Virus record (IMG/VR): IMGVR_UViG_3300023196_001718
Span: 1 to 21,088 of that record
Length of the DNA stretch: 21,088 nt
Direction: 5' to 3' (one strand)
From: a virus
The position numbers were made by a program, and so were the translations under genes. This document shows, one piece after another, positions 4,510-13,530 of this stretch (position 1 is the stretch's first letter; the number at the start of each line of letters is the position of its first letter). The notes under the pieces are model-generated. The model saw only the letters and a list, made by a program, of their open reading frames with translations, did no database searches and had not been told where the DNA came from.

Positions 4510-6848
4510 TGAGTTTTATTAGGATTAACAATAGGAATAACTTCCTAATAAAAAATATAAAAAACTATAATCCAGAATCTAGTTCCTATAATAGATACTG
4601 GCGGAACCATAAAAAGCTTTCTATTGAGGGCTTATGGTCGTTAGATAATGCAGATATAAATATAGACTTAGATGACTATAATAAAGATGCATTGACTAAG
4701 AAGCATAAAGAAGGGTGGCGATGGATGCCGCCTAATCTTTATTTTTATTGTAACTTAGGTACTATACTTCACAATGAAGATGGTGCACCTAAAACAGCCC
4801 CAAAGAAAAAAATAAGACCATACTTAAGAGATATTGAGTGGGAGTTCTTTTATAATTGGATGGAGGCTAGAGGTTTCTCTGGCTTTGAAGGGGATACAGA
4901 AAATACATGTTATAGAGAAGTACTTAAAGAAGACTTTATTTTAGATGACTACAGGCTTACTTGTTATGACGGCAATAAAAAGTTCATAGACAAGAAATGG
5001 TTAAATGTAGCTAAATGGTCTGAAGAAGAAGATAGTTGGGTAATTAAAAATTATGTACCAGCTAGAGAATATCTTAGAAAACTGTATTCACAACCATTAG
5101 GGTTAGCAATGTGGGAAAACGGTGCACAAAACTTATTTATGTTAGGTGCTAGGGGTTTTGGTAAAAGTTTCATGGTAGGGGTTGGCGTAGTCCTGCATGA
5201 ACTTTTATTTGACGGAGCAAGAGAATATACGCAAGAATCTATAAGTAATCCTTATACAGTAGAGATACTAGTAGGGGCTGCTATTGCAGGTAAATCTGCA
5301 GATATGCTTTCTAAAACTACAGATGCTTTAGATAATTTACCAGGTAACTGGGGTAAAGGAGAAGACTATTTACCGTCTCCTTTTTATAAACAAATGATGG
5401 GTTCTATTAAACCTAACAATGTTAAAAATCCTTATATACATTGGTATGAAAAAAATATTGGTGGACAATGGAGGAAGATAGGTACTAAGTCTAATGTTAA
5501 GCATGTTACATTTACTATAGAAAATCCAGAGGCTGCCGCAGGTACTAGACCTGGTATTATCATTGTAGAAGAGGTAGGACTTGCTCCTAATATACTTACT
5601 ATACATGGTTCTAATGCTGCTTGTCAAATGGAGGGGTCTATTAAGTTTGGTTCTTCTATTTACTTGGGTACGGGAGGTAATATGGAAAAGATTATAGAAT
5701 CGGAACAAATTTTTTACGACCCAGAAGGATTTGATTTTTTAGCGTTTGACAACGAATGGGAAGAAAATGATTTAAGAAAGATTGGTTGGTTTGTACCCGC
5801 TATATACGGACTGAATAGATTTAAGGATGAAAACGGTAATACTGATGTTGAAAGGGCCTTAAAATATAAACAGGACGAAAGGCATAAAAAGAAAAGAGCT
5901 AAGAATACATCTGCTATTGATTTAGAGATGATGAATTATCCTTTAGTTCCTTCAGAGATGTTTTTAAGTAAGTCAGGAAATATGTTTCCTATTGCACTTA
6001 TGACAGAACGTAAAGGAGAACTAGAAGGAAATGATACTTATCTTAATGCTGAATATATAGGAAGGTTAGACATTAACCATACTACAGACAGAATAGACTG
6101 GAAGTTAGACCCTAAACAAAGACCTATTAGAACTTTCCCATTGAGGGAAGCGGATGATAAAGAAGGGTGTGTAGTTATATATCAACATCCTTATGAAGAT
6201 GCTGATGGTGATGTTATGTATGGTAGGTATATTGCAGGGTGTGACCCTTATGACCACGATGGGGCAGGAACTACCTCTTTAGGTTCTACTATAGTATATG
6301 ATAAACTTACTAAACAAGTTGTAGCAGAATATACAGGCAGACCTAAAACAGCTAAAGAATACTACGAAAATGTAAGGAAACTTGTAAAGTATTACAACGG
6401 TAAGTTATTATATGAGAATGAACGTAAAGGTATTTACGATTATTTTGAAGCTAAAAATAGTGTACACTTACTACAAGAACAACCAGAGATTATTAAAGAT
6501 GTGATACAGTCTTCTAAAGTACAACGTAAGTATGGAATGCATATGACCACGGCTTTAAAGAGGTATGGAGAAGAGTTAATTAAGACATGGCTTCTAGAGT
6601 CTTATAATGATGAAGAAGATTCAGAAAAACTTAATGTACATGAATTAAGATGTTTACCATTACTTAGTGAACTTATTAAGTATAATACTGTAGGCAACTT
6701 TGATAGAGTTATGGCTTTTATGATGGTAATGTATTTTATACAAGAAGTACGTAAGATAGAAATAAAAAGTGAAAGAAAAGCAGAGAGTACTTATATAGGT
6801 AATGCTTCATTTTTTCAAAAAGGAATTAGCGTAAAGCCAAGAAGGTAG
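4509..6848 (+). CDS. terL: Terminase large subunit (packaging ATPase/nuclease), 779 aa
   Basis: The motor that pumps DNA into the prohead and cuts it. The ATPase domain has a Walker A-like loop LGARGFGKS (212-220), a second typical terminase segment EILVGAAIAGKSADML (252-267), a Walker B with catalytic Glu in IIIVEEVG (350-357), and a coupling motif YLGTGG (385-390). The C-terminal RNase H-like nuclease shows GCDPYDHD (Asp579), LLYENERKG (Glu636) and NFDRVMAF (Asp732), the expected acidic triad. The protein is longer than many terminases (often 450-650 aa), with an extended N-terminal region of about 200 residues before Walker A. It starts in a TAATG overlap and is the last gene of the P2 operon. 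Confidence 0.95.
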   Translation: MSFIRINNRNNFLIKNIKNYNPESSSYNRYWRNHKKLSIEGLWSLDNADINIDLDDYNKDALTKKHKEGWRWMPPNLYFYCNLGTILHNEDGAPKTAPKKKIRPYLRDIEWEFFYNWMEARGFSGFEGDTENTCYREVLKEDFILDDYRLTCYDGNKKFIDKKWLNVAKWSEEEDSWVIKNYVPAREYLRKLYSQPLGLAMWENGAQNLFMLGARGFGKSFMVGVGVVLHELLFDGAREYTQESISNPYTVEILVGAAIAGKSADMLSKTTDALDNLPGNWGKGEDYLPSPFYKQMMGSIKPNNVKNPYIHWYEKNIGGQWRKIGTKSNVKHVTFTIENPEAAAGTRPGIIIVEEVGLAPNILTIHGSNAACQMEGSIKFGSSIYLGTGGNMEKIIESEQIFYDPEGFDFLAFDNEWEENDLRKIGWFVPAIYGLNRFKDENGNTDVERALKYKQDERHKKKRAKNTSAIDLEMMNYPLVPSEMFLSKSGNMFPIALMTERKGELEGNDTYLNAEYIGRLDINHTTDRIDWKLDPKQRPIRTFPLREADDKEGCVVIYQHPYEDADGDVMYGRYIAGCDPYDHDGAGTTSLGSTIVYDKLTKQVVAEYTGRPKTAKEYYENVRKLVKYYNGKLLYENERKGIYDYFEAKNSVHLLQEQPEIIKDVIQSSKVQRKYGMHMTTALKRYGEELIKTWLLESYNDEEDSEKLNVHELRCLPLLSELIKYNTVGNFDRVMAFMMVMYFIQEVRKIEIKSERKAESTYIGNASFFQKGISVKPRR

Positions 6849-6850
6849 AA

Positions 6851-6873
6851 AAGCTATAATTTAGATTTATAAT
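6851..6873 (+). repeat. AAGCTATAATTT element upstream of P3
   Basis: AAGCTATAATTT begins 2 nt after the terL stop and continues to TTATAAT (6867-6873). Over about 23 bases it matches 9288-9311, which lies in the same position after the portal stop and before P4, with two substitutions and one inserted base. Confidence 0.5.
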
Positions 6874-6885
6874 TACAAAAAAAAA

Positions 6886-6916
6886 TAGGAATATATAAAC
6901 ATTATTTATATATTTG
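6886..6916 (+). promoter_or_regulatory. Promoter P3 of the portal gene
   Basis: TAGG at 6886-6889, 19 nt spacer, TATATTTG at 6909-6916 (exact -7 box). The expected start of transcription, about 6920-6924, excludes the TTG at 6914 as start codon and supports ATG 6932. Confidence 0.85.
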
Positions 6917-6931
6917 CGAATATTTCATAAT

Positions 6932-9289
6932 ATGGACAATAATTTCATAAGGTTTCCCAAGCAAAAACTACCTCTCTCTAAGAAGAATAAAAGTTGGGTA
7001 GAAGATTGTATAGATGCGGGACTGCATATGACCACAGTGTATGATAACACTAGAAGGTCTCCTCGTTATAAAAAAATTAGAAACTACAATCTTTACAATG
7101 GTAAATTTGATAAAGAAGATTTGGCGTATGTCTGTAATCCTCTTGGGTTATCAGATGAAGGATACGACTTTCCTGCAAATATGCAGTATTATCCAGTTGC
7201 AACTCCAATATTTGACCTTTTATTTGGTGAAGAGTCAAAAAGAGCTTTTTCTTATATTGTTAAATCTATTACCCCAGAAGCGATTACGGAAAAAGAAAAA
7301 GCAAGAAAAGAAGAAATCATACAAGCAGTCAAAGAAAAACTTGCGGTAGCAGTTGACCCAAGTCAACTTAAAGAAGGGGAAGAACCTAAAGAGCCTGAAG
7401 AAGTTATTAAGTATTATAAGTATTCTTATCAAGATATTAGAGAATCAACTGCAACAAAAACATTAAACTACTTAACAAGGCAATTAGACATTAAATATAT
7501 ATTCCAAAAGGGATGGGAAGATGTTTTATTAGCAGGTGAAGAAATATATAAAGTAGAGGTAATTGCGGGGGAACCTGTAGTAGCTAGATGTAATCCTATA
7601 GAAATTTACGCACTATTACCACATAATAAAGATATATTAGATGAGGCAGAAATTGTAGTAGAAGAAACATGGATGTCTGTATCAGAAATTGTAGATAATT
7701 ATTATGACGAATTAACACCAGCAGAAATTGATAGATTAGAAGATGTAGAAACTACTATAGACACTCTTGGTGGTTCTGCGTTTGTTGCCCCAGAACAAAG
7801 TTCTATACAACTAAAAGAACAAGGCTCTCTTATTGACTCTACTATATATGACCCTGAAGGAAATGTAAGAGTTTGTAATGTAACATGGAAATCTAAAAAG
7901 AAAGTAGGAGAACTTATTTATACAGACGAACTAGGTAACGAGCAAAGTATTACTGTAGATGAAGGGTATAAAAAAGAAGAAGGAGAAACTATTAAATGGT
8001 TTTGGATTAATGAATATTGGGAGGGGATTAAAGTAGCAGATGATATTTATTTAAAAACAGGTCCTAAATCTTTACAGTTTAGAAGAATGGAAAATATCTC
8101 TGCTTGTAAGTCTGGTTATATAGGAACCGTTTATAATGCTAATAACTCTCAGTCTGTATCTTTAATGGATAGGTTAGTCCCTTGGATATATATGTATATA
8201 ACAATGTGGTACAGGACTGAATTACTTATTGCAGCTAACCAAGGTAAAATAGCTCTTATTGATTTAGCCCTTATTCCTGAAGGATGGGAAATTGAAAAAT
8301 GGTTATACTACGCACAAGCAATGAAGTTTGGTTTTGTTGATTCTTTTAACGAAGGAAGAAAAGGACAATCAACTGGTAAGCTTGCTGGAAATATTTCTAC
8401 ACAAAATAAAACATTAGACCTTGAAACAGGGAACGCTATTAATGGTCATATTCAACTTATAGACTTTATAGAGCAAAAGATAAAAGAGTTAGCAGGAGTT
8501 ACAGACCAAAGACTTGGTTCTATATCCGCTTCTGAAACTGTAGGTAATGCTAAAGGTGCTATTGTACAGTCTTCTCACATTACAGAGAAGTGGTTTATGT
8601 TACATAACTGGACTAAAAAAAGAGTATTATCAGCATTAGTAGAAGGAGCAAAAGAAGCTTGGAAAGAAGGTGGTAAAAAATTACAGTATATTACTGACGA
8701 CCTAGCTACAGAGTTTTTCAGAATAGATGATAATACTTTTATAGATTCTGAATACGGAGTTTTTGTATCAGATTCTGCTAAAGATATAGAAGCATTAAAT
8801 GCTTTAAAAGAGCTTACACATGCAGCTATGCAAAATGATAGAATAATGTTATCGTCTGTTGCTGATGTATATGCTTCAGACTCTTTAGCTGATGTTAAAA
8901 CTAAATTATTGGAAGTTGAAGAGCAAAGTATGCAACGCCAAGAACAGCAACAAAAATCAGCAGAAGAGTCTCAAATGAAAATGGAACAACTTAGAAAAGA
9001 AACTGAAGACGCTAAGATACAACAAGAGTATTATAAGATTGATAAAGACAGTGAAACTAAAATTACAGTTGCTGAAATTAATTCTTTTAAGAATCAAATG
9101 GACCAAGACTCTAATGACAATGGAGTACCTGACCAGCTAGAAATAGAAAAACTAAAAATACAAGTGCATCATAACCAACAAAAGATGGACTTAGAAAATC
9201 GTAAATTAGACGCTGCAGAAAGTAAACATAAAGAAGAAATTAAAATAAAAGAAAAACAAATAAAAAGTAAATCAAAAAAAGATAGTTAA
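6932..9289 (+). CDS. Portal protein, 785 aa
   Basis: The dodecameric gate for DNA entry, identified by position after TerL and by a portal-like N-terminus: helix WVEDCIDAGLHMTT, then RRSPRYKKIRNYNLYNGKFD (46-65) and FPANMQYYPVATPIFDLLFG, a pattern of stem/wing domains in Bacteroidota phage portals. The middle has long beta-rich and helical segments, including TSIYDPEGN-like turns. The C-terminal 150 residues are Gln/Lys/Glu-rich and coiled-coil forming, interrupted by DQDSNDNGVPD (724-734), which matches the calcium-binding loop of thrombospondin type 3 repeats. A longer frame begins at a TTG at 6914, but that codon lies inside the -7 box of P3, so I place the start at ATG 6932. The size is large for a portal. 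Confidence 0.85.
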   Translation: MDNNFIRFPKQKLPLSKKNKSWVEDCIDAGLHMTTVYDNTRRSPRYKKIRNYNLYNGKFDKEDLAYVCNPLGLSDEGYDFPANMQYYPVATPIFDLLFGEESKRAFSYIVKSITPEAITEKEKARKEEIIQAVKEKLAVAVDPSQLKEGEEPKEPEEVIKYYKYSYQDIRESTATKTLNYLTRQLDIKYIFQKGWEDVLLAGEEIYKVEVIAGEPVVARCNPIEIYALLPHNKDILDEAEIVVEETWMSVSEIVDNYYDELTPAEIDRLEDVETTIDTLGGSAFVAPEQSSIQLKEQGSLIDSTIYDPEGNVRVCNVTWKSKKKVGELIYTDELGNEQSITVDEGYKKEEGETIKWFWINEYWEGIKVADDIYLKTGPKSLQFRRMENISACKSGYIGTVYNANNSQSVSLMDRLVPWIYMYITMWYRTELLIAANQGKIALIDLALIPEGWEIEKWLYYAQAMKFGFVDSFNEGRKGQSTGKLAGNISTQNKTLDLETGNAINGHIQLIDFIEQKIKELAGVTDQRLGSISASETVGNAKGAIVQSSHITEKWFMLHNWTKKRVLSALVEGAKEAWKEGGKKLQYITDDLATEFFRIDDNTFIDSEYGVFVSDSAKDIEALNALKELTHAAMQNDRIMLSSVADVYASDSLADVKTKLLEVEEQSMQRQEQQQKSAEESQMKMEQLRKETEDAKIQQEYYKIDKDSETKITVAEINSFKNQMDQDSNDNGVPDQLEIEKLKIQVHHNQQKMDLENRKLDAAESKHKEEIKIKEKQIKSKSKKDS

Positions 9290-9311
9290 GCTATAATTTG
9301 AAATCTATAAT
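9288..9311 (+). repeat. AAGCTATAATTT element upstream of P4
   Basis: This is the second copy of the element at 6851-6873, starting inside the portal stop codon. It contains CTATAAT twice (9291-9297 and 9305-9311) with 7 nt between them. It may be a promoter accessory site or an mRNA end feature. The region is AT-rich, so chance similarity is not excluded. Confidence 0.5.
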
Positions 9312-9333
9312 GTATTTCGTTACAGAAAAACAC

Positions 9334-9364
9334 TAGGATTTCTCGTTTATTGTTTATATATTTG
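9334..9364 (+). promoter_or_regulatory. Promoter P4 of the scaffold/capsid genes
   Basis: TAGG at 9334-9337, 19 nt spacer, TATATTTG at 9357-9364 (exact -7 box). The scaffold start codon at 9389 follows 24 nt later. No other promoter is seen before the capsid gene, so P4 probably drives both. Confidence 0.85.
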
Positions 9365-9388
9365 TAAATTAGAAAAACTAAAATTAGT

Positions 9389-10510
9389 ATGGACCCATTA
9401 GAAGGATTAGATTTAAGCTCAATAAGTAATATTGGAAGCTTAGGCGCACCTGGTTTTGATGTAAGAGACGGTGTAGAAGAGGGAGAGGGAGATACAGTTG
9501 GAAAGGAAGAAACTGCTGAATTAGCAAGTAAACCTGAAGGAAGTATCGAAGACCCGCAAGAAACTATTGTTAATAGCATAGGTTTTAAAGACGGTGAAGG
9601 AAATGAATTAGACCATGACGGAGGAGTAATAGATGAAGATGGTGAGGGTGAAGAGCCTAGCATCTTATCTACATTTACTGATATGGGAATTATAGACCTT
9701 AATGAAGAAGAATTAAAATCTGATGAAGAACGAGACCTTGAATGGTTTGCGAGTAAAGCATTAGATAAAGTTAATAAAGGAGTAGAAGAAGGAGTAGAAG
9801 AATACAAAGAATCTTTGCCTGACGCTATTAAAGCTCTTTTAGATGACTATGAAGAAGGGGTTCCAATTGGAGCATTACTTCAAGGTGAAAAAAAAATATT
9901 TGATATTGCTTCTATCACTGAAGAGAAATTAGAAGGAAGTGAAAGCCTTCAAAAGAAAATGATTGCTGAGTTATTGTCTTTACAAGGAGAATCTAGAGAA
10001 GATATCGAAGACAGAATTACTGATTACGAAGACTCAGGTTTATTAGAAAAATACGCTAAGCGTTCTCAATCTAAACTTGTAAACTTTAGAGCACACCAAA
10101 AACAAGAAGGTATTAAAGCGGCTAAAGCACAGGAAATAGAGAGACGTGAAACATATAATAGTTGGCTTACTGATTTAAAGGCCGATATTGATAAAAGGGA
10201 TGAAATTATTCCTGGTGTTATTCTTAACGATAAACAAAAAAAAGAATTATACAACGGTATTACCAAACAAGATAAGAATGGTAAAAATGCAGTTGCTAAG
10301 TATAGAGAAGCTAATCCTGATTTTGATTTACAGGTTGCTTATCTAGCTACAGTGTTAAAAGGAGATTTCTCTGCTTTGGAGGCTGCTGCTAATACTAAAG
10401 CAACTAAAAAGCTTAAAAACCAAGCTTCAAGTGGGGGTGGGTCAAGTATCTCTAAGAAAAGAAGCAGTTTAAAAGGAGTAGATTTAAATATTATGAAAAA
10501 GTTTGCTTAA
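9389..10510 (+). CDS. Capsid scaffolding protein (probable), 373 aa
   Basis: Assigned from its position between portal and major capsid genes and from composition. Residues 1-125 are very acidic and low in complexity (VEEGEGDTVGKEETAEL, DHDGGVIDEDGEGEEP), and the middle 130-290 is charged and helical (EEGVEEYKESLPDAIKALLD, AHQKQEGIKAAKAQEIERRE). The C-terminus is basic and glycine/serine-rich (KKLKNQASSGGGSSISKKRS, then LKGVDLNIMKKFA). An acidic helical body with a basic C-terminal tail that docks to the coat protein is the classic scaffold plan. No protease motif was seen. The leader is A-rich, and the promoter P4 lies directly upstream. Confidence 0.75.
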   Translation: MDPLEGLDLSSISNIGSLGAPGFDVRDGVEEGEGDTVGKEETAELASKPEGSIEDPQETIVNSIGFKDGEGNELDHDGGVIDEDGEGEEPSILSTFTDMGIIDLNEEELKSDEERDLEWFASKALDKVNKGVEEGVEEYKESLPDAIKALLDDYEEGVPIGALLQGEKKIFDIASITEEKLEGSESLQKKMIAELLSLQGESREDIEDRITDYEDSGLLEKYAKRSQSKLVNFRAHQKQEGIKAAKAQEIERRETYNSWLTDLKADIDKRDEIIPGVILNDKQKKELYNGITKQDKNGKNAVAKYREANPDFDLQVAYLATVLKGDFSALEAAANTKATKKLKNQASSGGGSSISKKRSSLKGVDLNIMKKFA

Positions 10511-10539
10511 AAATTTAAAATAAATAAAAACAATTAAAA

Positions 10540-11991
10540 ATGCCAAAACAAACAATTAATACTTTACAAGTATACGAACAAAAAAGTTGGTCGGGCTTGA
10601 CTAAAGATAATCACTTAGGTTCAGTATTTAATGAACAACCTACGATGGTTTCAGGAATCATGTCTAGAGTATTTGGAATGTACGCACATGCAGGTATGGA
10701 TGCACTTTTCACTATGATGGGTGCTGACGAAGAATTAGCTTCTGATGCTGATTTTGAGTGGTACTTAAAAGGCGATGATGAAAAAGCTATTCAAATTATT
10801 AGCTTTAACGCAGTAGACGCTCTAAGACCAGGTGTAAATAACACTACTTTTGAAATAACATTAGCAGAAAAGTATTTTGCTATGACAGATAAGTTAATTT
10901 TTGACGACAGAGCTTTTGCTGTAAGAGTTATGGAAGACCCATTTAGTAATGGAACTGACTGGACTTACCGTGTAAGACTAATGTCAGGAGACCCTACATC
11001 ATTTGTACCACCTACTTTATTAGCAGCTGGACGAAGAATGTCTAAAGAGTACTCTCCACAAGAAAGAACACTTTCTAAAACTGCAGGTGAAACAACTTTC
11101 ACTTCTCCATTTAAAATGCGTAACTCTTTCTCTACTTTGAGAAAAACTTACACTATTCCTGGAAATATGCATAATCGTCCATTAGTTATTGAGATGTTAG
11201 ACCCTAAGTCTAATAAATCAACTAAAATTTGGACACAGTATGCTGAATGGGAATTCATGGTACAATGGTACAAAGAAAAAAACAGAAACTGTTTATATTC
11301 TGAATCAAATAAAGGAGCAAGTGGACTTTATAACATGAACGGTGCTACAGGTAATCCAATTATCGAAGGTGCAGGTTTACGTCAACAAATTTCTCCAGCT
11401 TACAAATTCTACTACACTACTTTCTCAATTGATTGGTTAGAAGATGTATTATTGAATTTATCTATTAACATCTTACCAGAAGACCAAAGACACTTTGTGG
11501 CTTTAACAGGTGAGAGAGGAATGGTTCAGTTCCACAGAGCTTTAGAGAACCATGCTGCTAGATTCCAACCTTTGGATTCAAAAAGAATTTCTGGTTCAGG
11601 TCAGAATTTAGGATTTCAAGGACAGTACAGAGAATATATGGGACCTCAAGGTGTAAGATTCACATTAGTGCACTTACCAGAGTATGATAACCCAGTAAGT
11701 AACAGATTGCAACACCCAGATGGTGGACCAGTTGAGTCTTACAGATATACTATCTTGAACTTTGGAACACACAAAGGGAAAAAGAATATCAGAAGAGTTT
11801 ATCCAAAAGGAAGAAAAGAACTTATGTGGCATATTGCTGGTTCTACTTCTCCATTAGGACCAAACATGAGCTTTGCAAAAGGCGGTTCTTCTGCAGTAGA
11901 TGGATATGAATTACACTGTTTAAGTAACCAAGGGATTATCATTGAGAATCCAATGTCTTGTGCAGAGTTGATTTATAATTCTACATATTAA
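10540..11991 (+). CDS. Major capsid protein, 483 aa
   Basis: The main shell subunit, called from position (after portal and scaffold), size and the sequence style of an HK97-fold coat. The N-terminal region MPKQTINTLQVYEQKSWSGL is followed by helices around VSGIMSRVFGMYAHAGMDAL, and the middle and C-terminal parts are beta-rich with many Pro/Gly turns (for example PGNMHNRPLVIEM, GQNLGFQGQYREYMGPQG). Codon use favours a restricted set (AGA, TTA, GAA, CCA) with fewer ATA codons than neighbours, as expected for the most abundant protein. There is a 29-nt A-rich leader with no Shine-Dalgarno sequence. The exact fold family is inferred, since no single diagnostic motif exists. Confidence 0.85.
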   Translation: MPKQTINTLQVYEQKSWSGLTKDNHLGSVFNEQPTMVSGIMSRVFGMYAHAGMDALFTMMGADEELASDADFEWYLKGDDEKAIQIISFNAVDALRPGVNNTTFEITLAEKYFAMTDKLIFDDRAFAVRVMEDPFSNGTDWTYRVRLMSGDPTSFVPPTLLAAGRRMSKEYSPQERTLSKTAGETTFTSPFKMRNSFSTLRKTYTIPGNMHNRPLVIEMLDPKSNKSTKIWTQYAEWEFMVQWYKEKNRNCLYSESNKGASGLYNMNGATGNPIIEGAGLRQQISPAYKFYYTTFSIDWLEDVLLNLSINILPEDQRHFVALTGERGMVQFHRALENHAARFQPLDSKRISGSGQNLGFQGQYREYMGPQGVRFTLVHLPEYDNPVSNRLQHPDGGPVESYRYTILNFGTHKGKKNIRRVYPKGRKELMWHIAGSTSPLGPNMSFAKGGSSAVDGYELHCLSNQGIIIENPMSCAELIYNSTY

Positions 11992-12015
11992 GAATATAAT
12001 TAATAATTGATAACG

Positions 12016-12810
12016 ATGTTAAAGTTAAGAGAAGAAAAGGTAGAGGTGAAGCAGTTCCGTAAAAATGGCTGGCTTCCAGAGGGACACGATGGTGAACTTC
12101 GTTATAGTAGATGTGCAGTAGAATTACTACCACAAGTAGACGCTTCAGGATATCCTATTACAGGACTAACGGAAGAAGCAGAAAGATTTTTTGAAGAAAA
12201 AATGAGCTTGAATACAGGTACACTGTCCAGATACAATAAAGATTATTGGTCAAAATATAGAATAAAAATAGGAAAAGAAGGGTTGTTCTTGCATCTTATG
12301 ATGCCAAGAGACCTTCTTACCTATGAATTATTAAAGGTTCATACTAAAATTGCTAATTCTGAAGCTGAAAAAAAAGATTCTCCATTTGCGGAATATGTAC
12401 TTACAAGTAAGACACAAGAAGCAAAAGCAGAAGCAGTTACTGTAAAAGAAAAAAGAAAGGCCTACAAAGTATTTGGTGCAATGTCTACTAAAGAAATGGC
12501 AGGATTCTTAAAAGTTTATGGTAAACGTCCTGGGAAAGACACAACTTCAGATTTCTTAGAATCAGAAATCGGTAAAATAATTGAAAACAGTCCAAAAGAA
12601 TTTATCACAGTTGCAGAAGACCCTTCGTTAAAAACAAAAATCTTTATTGATGATTGTCTAGTAGCAGGTGCTTTAGTTAAAAGTGGTTCTAAATATTTAC
12701 TTAAGGGCGGAGATGTAATCGGTTATTCTTTAGATGAAACTATAGCTTACTTGAATGCTCCTGAAAATCAGGAAGTTCTTATCTCACTTAAAAGTAAAGT
12801 TAAGGTCTAA
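12016..12810 (+). CDS. Structural protein of unknown role, 264 aa, after capsid gene
   Basis: The gene follows the capsid gene by 24 nt and ends in a TAATG overlap with the connector-like gene. I choose ATG 12016 (MLKLREEKVEV); a TTG three codons upstream (12007) is in frame but less likely. The N-terminal half is mixed (KQFRKNGWLPEGHDGELRYS, GLTEEAERFFEEKMSLNTGT), the middle is Lys/Glu/Ala-rich (AEKKDSPFAEYVLTSKTQEA), and the C-terminal half is alpha/beta with a VYGKRPGKDTT turn. No catalytic motif or membrane segment was found. Neighbours suggest a head-completion or neck component made together with the connector. I do not recognise the family. Confidence 0.75.
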   Translation: MLKLREEKVEVKQFRKNGWLPEGHDGELRYSRCAVELLPQVDASGYPITGLTEEAERFFEEKMSLNTGTLSRYNKDYWSKYRIKIGKEGLFLHLMMPRDLLTYELLKVHTKIANSEAEKKDSPFAEYVLTSKTQEAKAEAVTVKEKRKAYKVFGAMSTKEMAGFLKVYGKRPGKDTTSDFLESEIGKIIENSPKEFITVAEDPSLKTKIFIDDCLVAGALVKSGSKYLLKGGDVIGYSLDETIAYLNAPENQEVLISLKSKVKV

Positions 12811-13529
12811 TGACAGTAGCTCAAATGCATAATGAATTTAAAATAGGGTTAGACAAAGTTGATTCTTTGGCTGCCCCTAATTTTCTTGTAACAGAGATTG
12901 ATATTTTCTTAAATAATGCACAAGAGCAATTTGTTGAACAAAGGGCTGGTAAAACTAATTTTAAGAGAGAGGGATTAGAGGAAACTCAGAAAAGGGTGGA
13001 TGATTTAAAAAACATTATAGAAAACTATGAAACTACTACTTTTACAAATACAACGTCTAATAAACCTAACGGTGTCTTTATAGACTTACCAACAGATTAT
13101 AGACGGGCTATTGAAGAAGAAGTTAGTATTTCATATTTAGACTGTAATGGGGTTGAAACAACAGGGAGACCTAATGTTACACCCACAACACATGATAGGT
13201 ATAATAGAGTTGTTAAAAAAGACCCTTTTAATAAGCCTGATAAAACAGAAATATATAGACTAGCTTTTAGTAAGCAAGGAGGTAATGAAACTTTTGAGTT
13301 AATTACATCAGCTAATGAAACTATAACTAACTATTATTTACGTTACCTTAAAGACCCAGCATCTATTACTTATGGCACACAGTATGTACCACCAGTAGCA
13401 GACGTTGATTGTGAATTATCTAATCACACACATAGAGAGATAATCGCATTAGCGGTTAAAAATGCTCTTGAGGACATACAATCCCCAAGATATCAAACAA
13501 GTAAAATAGAACTTAACGAAATAGAATAA
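12810..13529 (+). CDS. Head-tail connector/adaptor-like protein, 239 aa
   Basis: The N-terminal half is helical and resembles head-completion adaptors: MTVAQMHNEFKIGLDKVDSL, then FLVTEIDIFLNNAQEQFVEQ, where the LNNAQEQFVEQ pattern is common in portal-bound adaptor proteins of tailed phages. A coiled segment (LEETQKRVDDLKNIIENYET) follows. A beta-rich insertion contains DLPTDYRRAIEEEVSISYLD and a long Thr/Pro region, and the C-terminus returns to helix (HREIIALAVKNALEDIQS). This helix, beta insertion, helix plan suits a ring between portal and tail. It starts in a TAATG overlap and is followed by a 74-aa gene after 1 nt. The family name cannot be fixed from sequence alone. Confidence 0.6.
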   Translation: MTVAQMHNEFKIGLDKVDSLAAPNFLVTEIDIFLNNAQEQFVEQRAGKTNFKREGLEETQKRVDDLKNIIENYETTTFTNTTSNKPNGVFIDLPTDYRRAIEEEVSISYLDCNGVETTGRPNVTPTTHDRYNRVVKKDPFNKPDKTEIYRLAFSKQGGNETFELITSANETITNYYLRYLKDPASITYGTQYVPPVADVDCELSNHTHREIIALAVKNALEDIQSPRYQTSKIELNEIE

Positions 13530-13530
13530 A

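Noticed and set aside
9286-9807. Long leftward open frame, Ser/Pro-rich, opposite P4 and the scaffold gene start
   Set aside because: It is the antisense of the acidic Glu/Asp/Gly-rich scaffold start, which yields Ser/Pro-rich translation by complement. It also crosses promoter P4.
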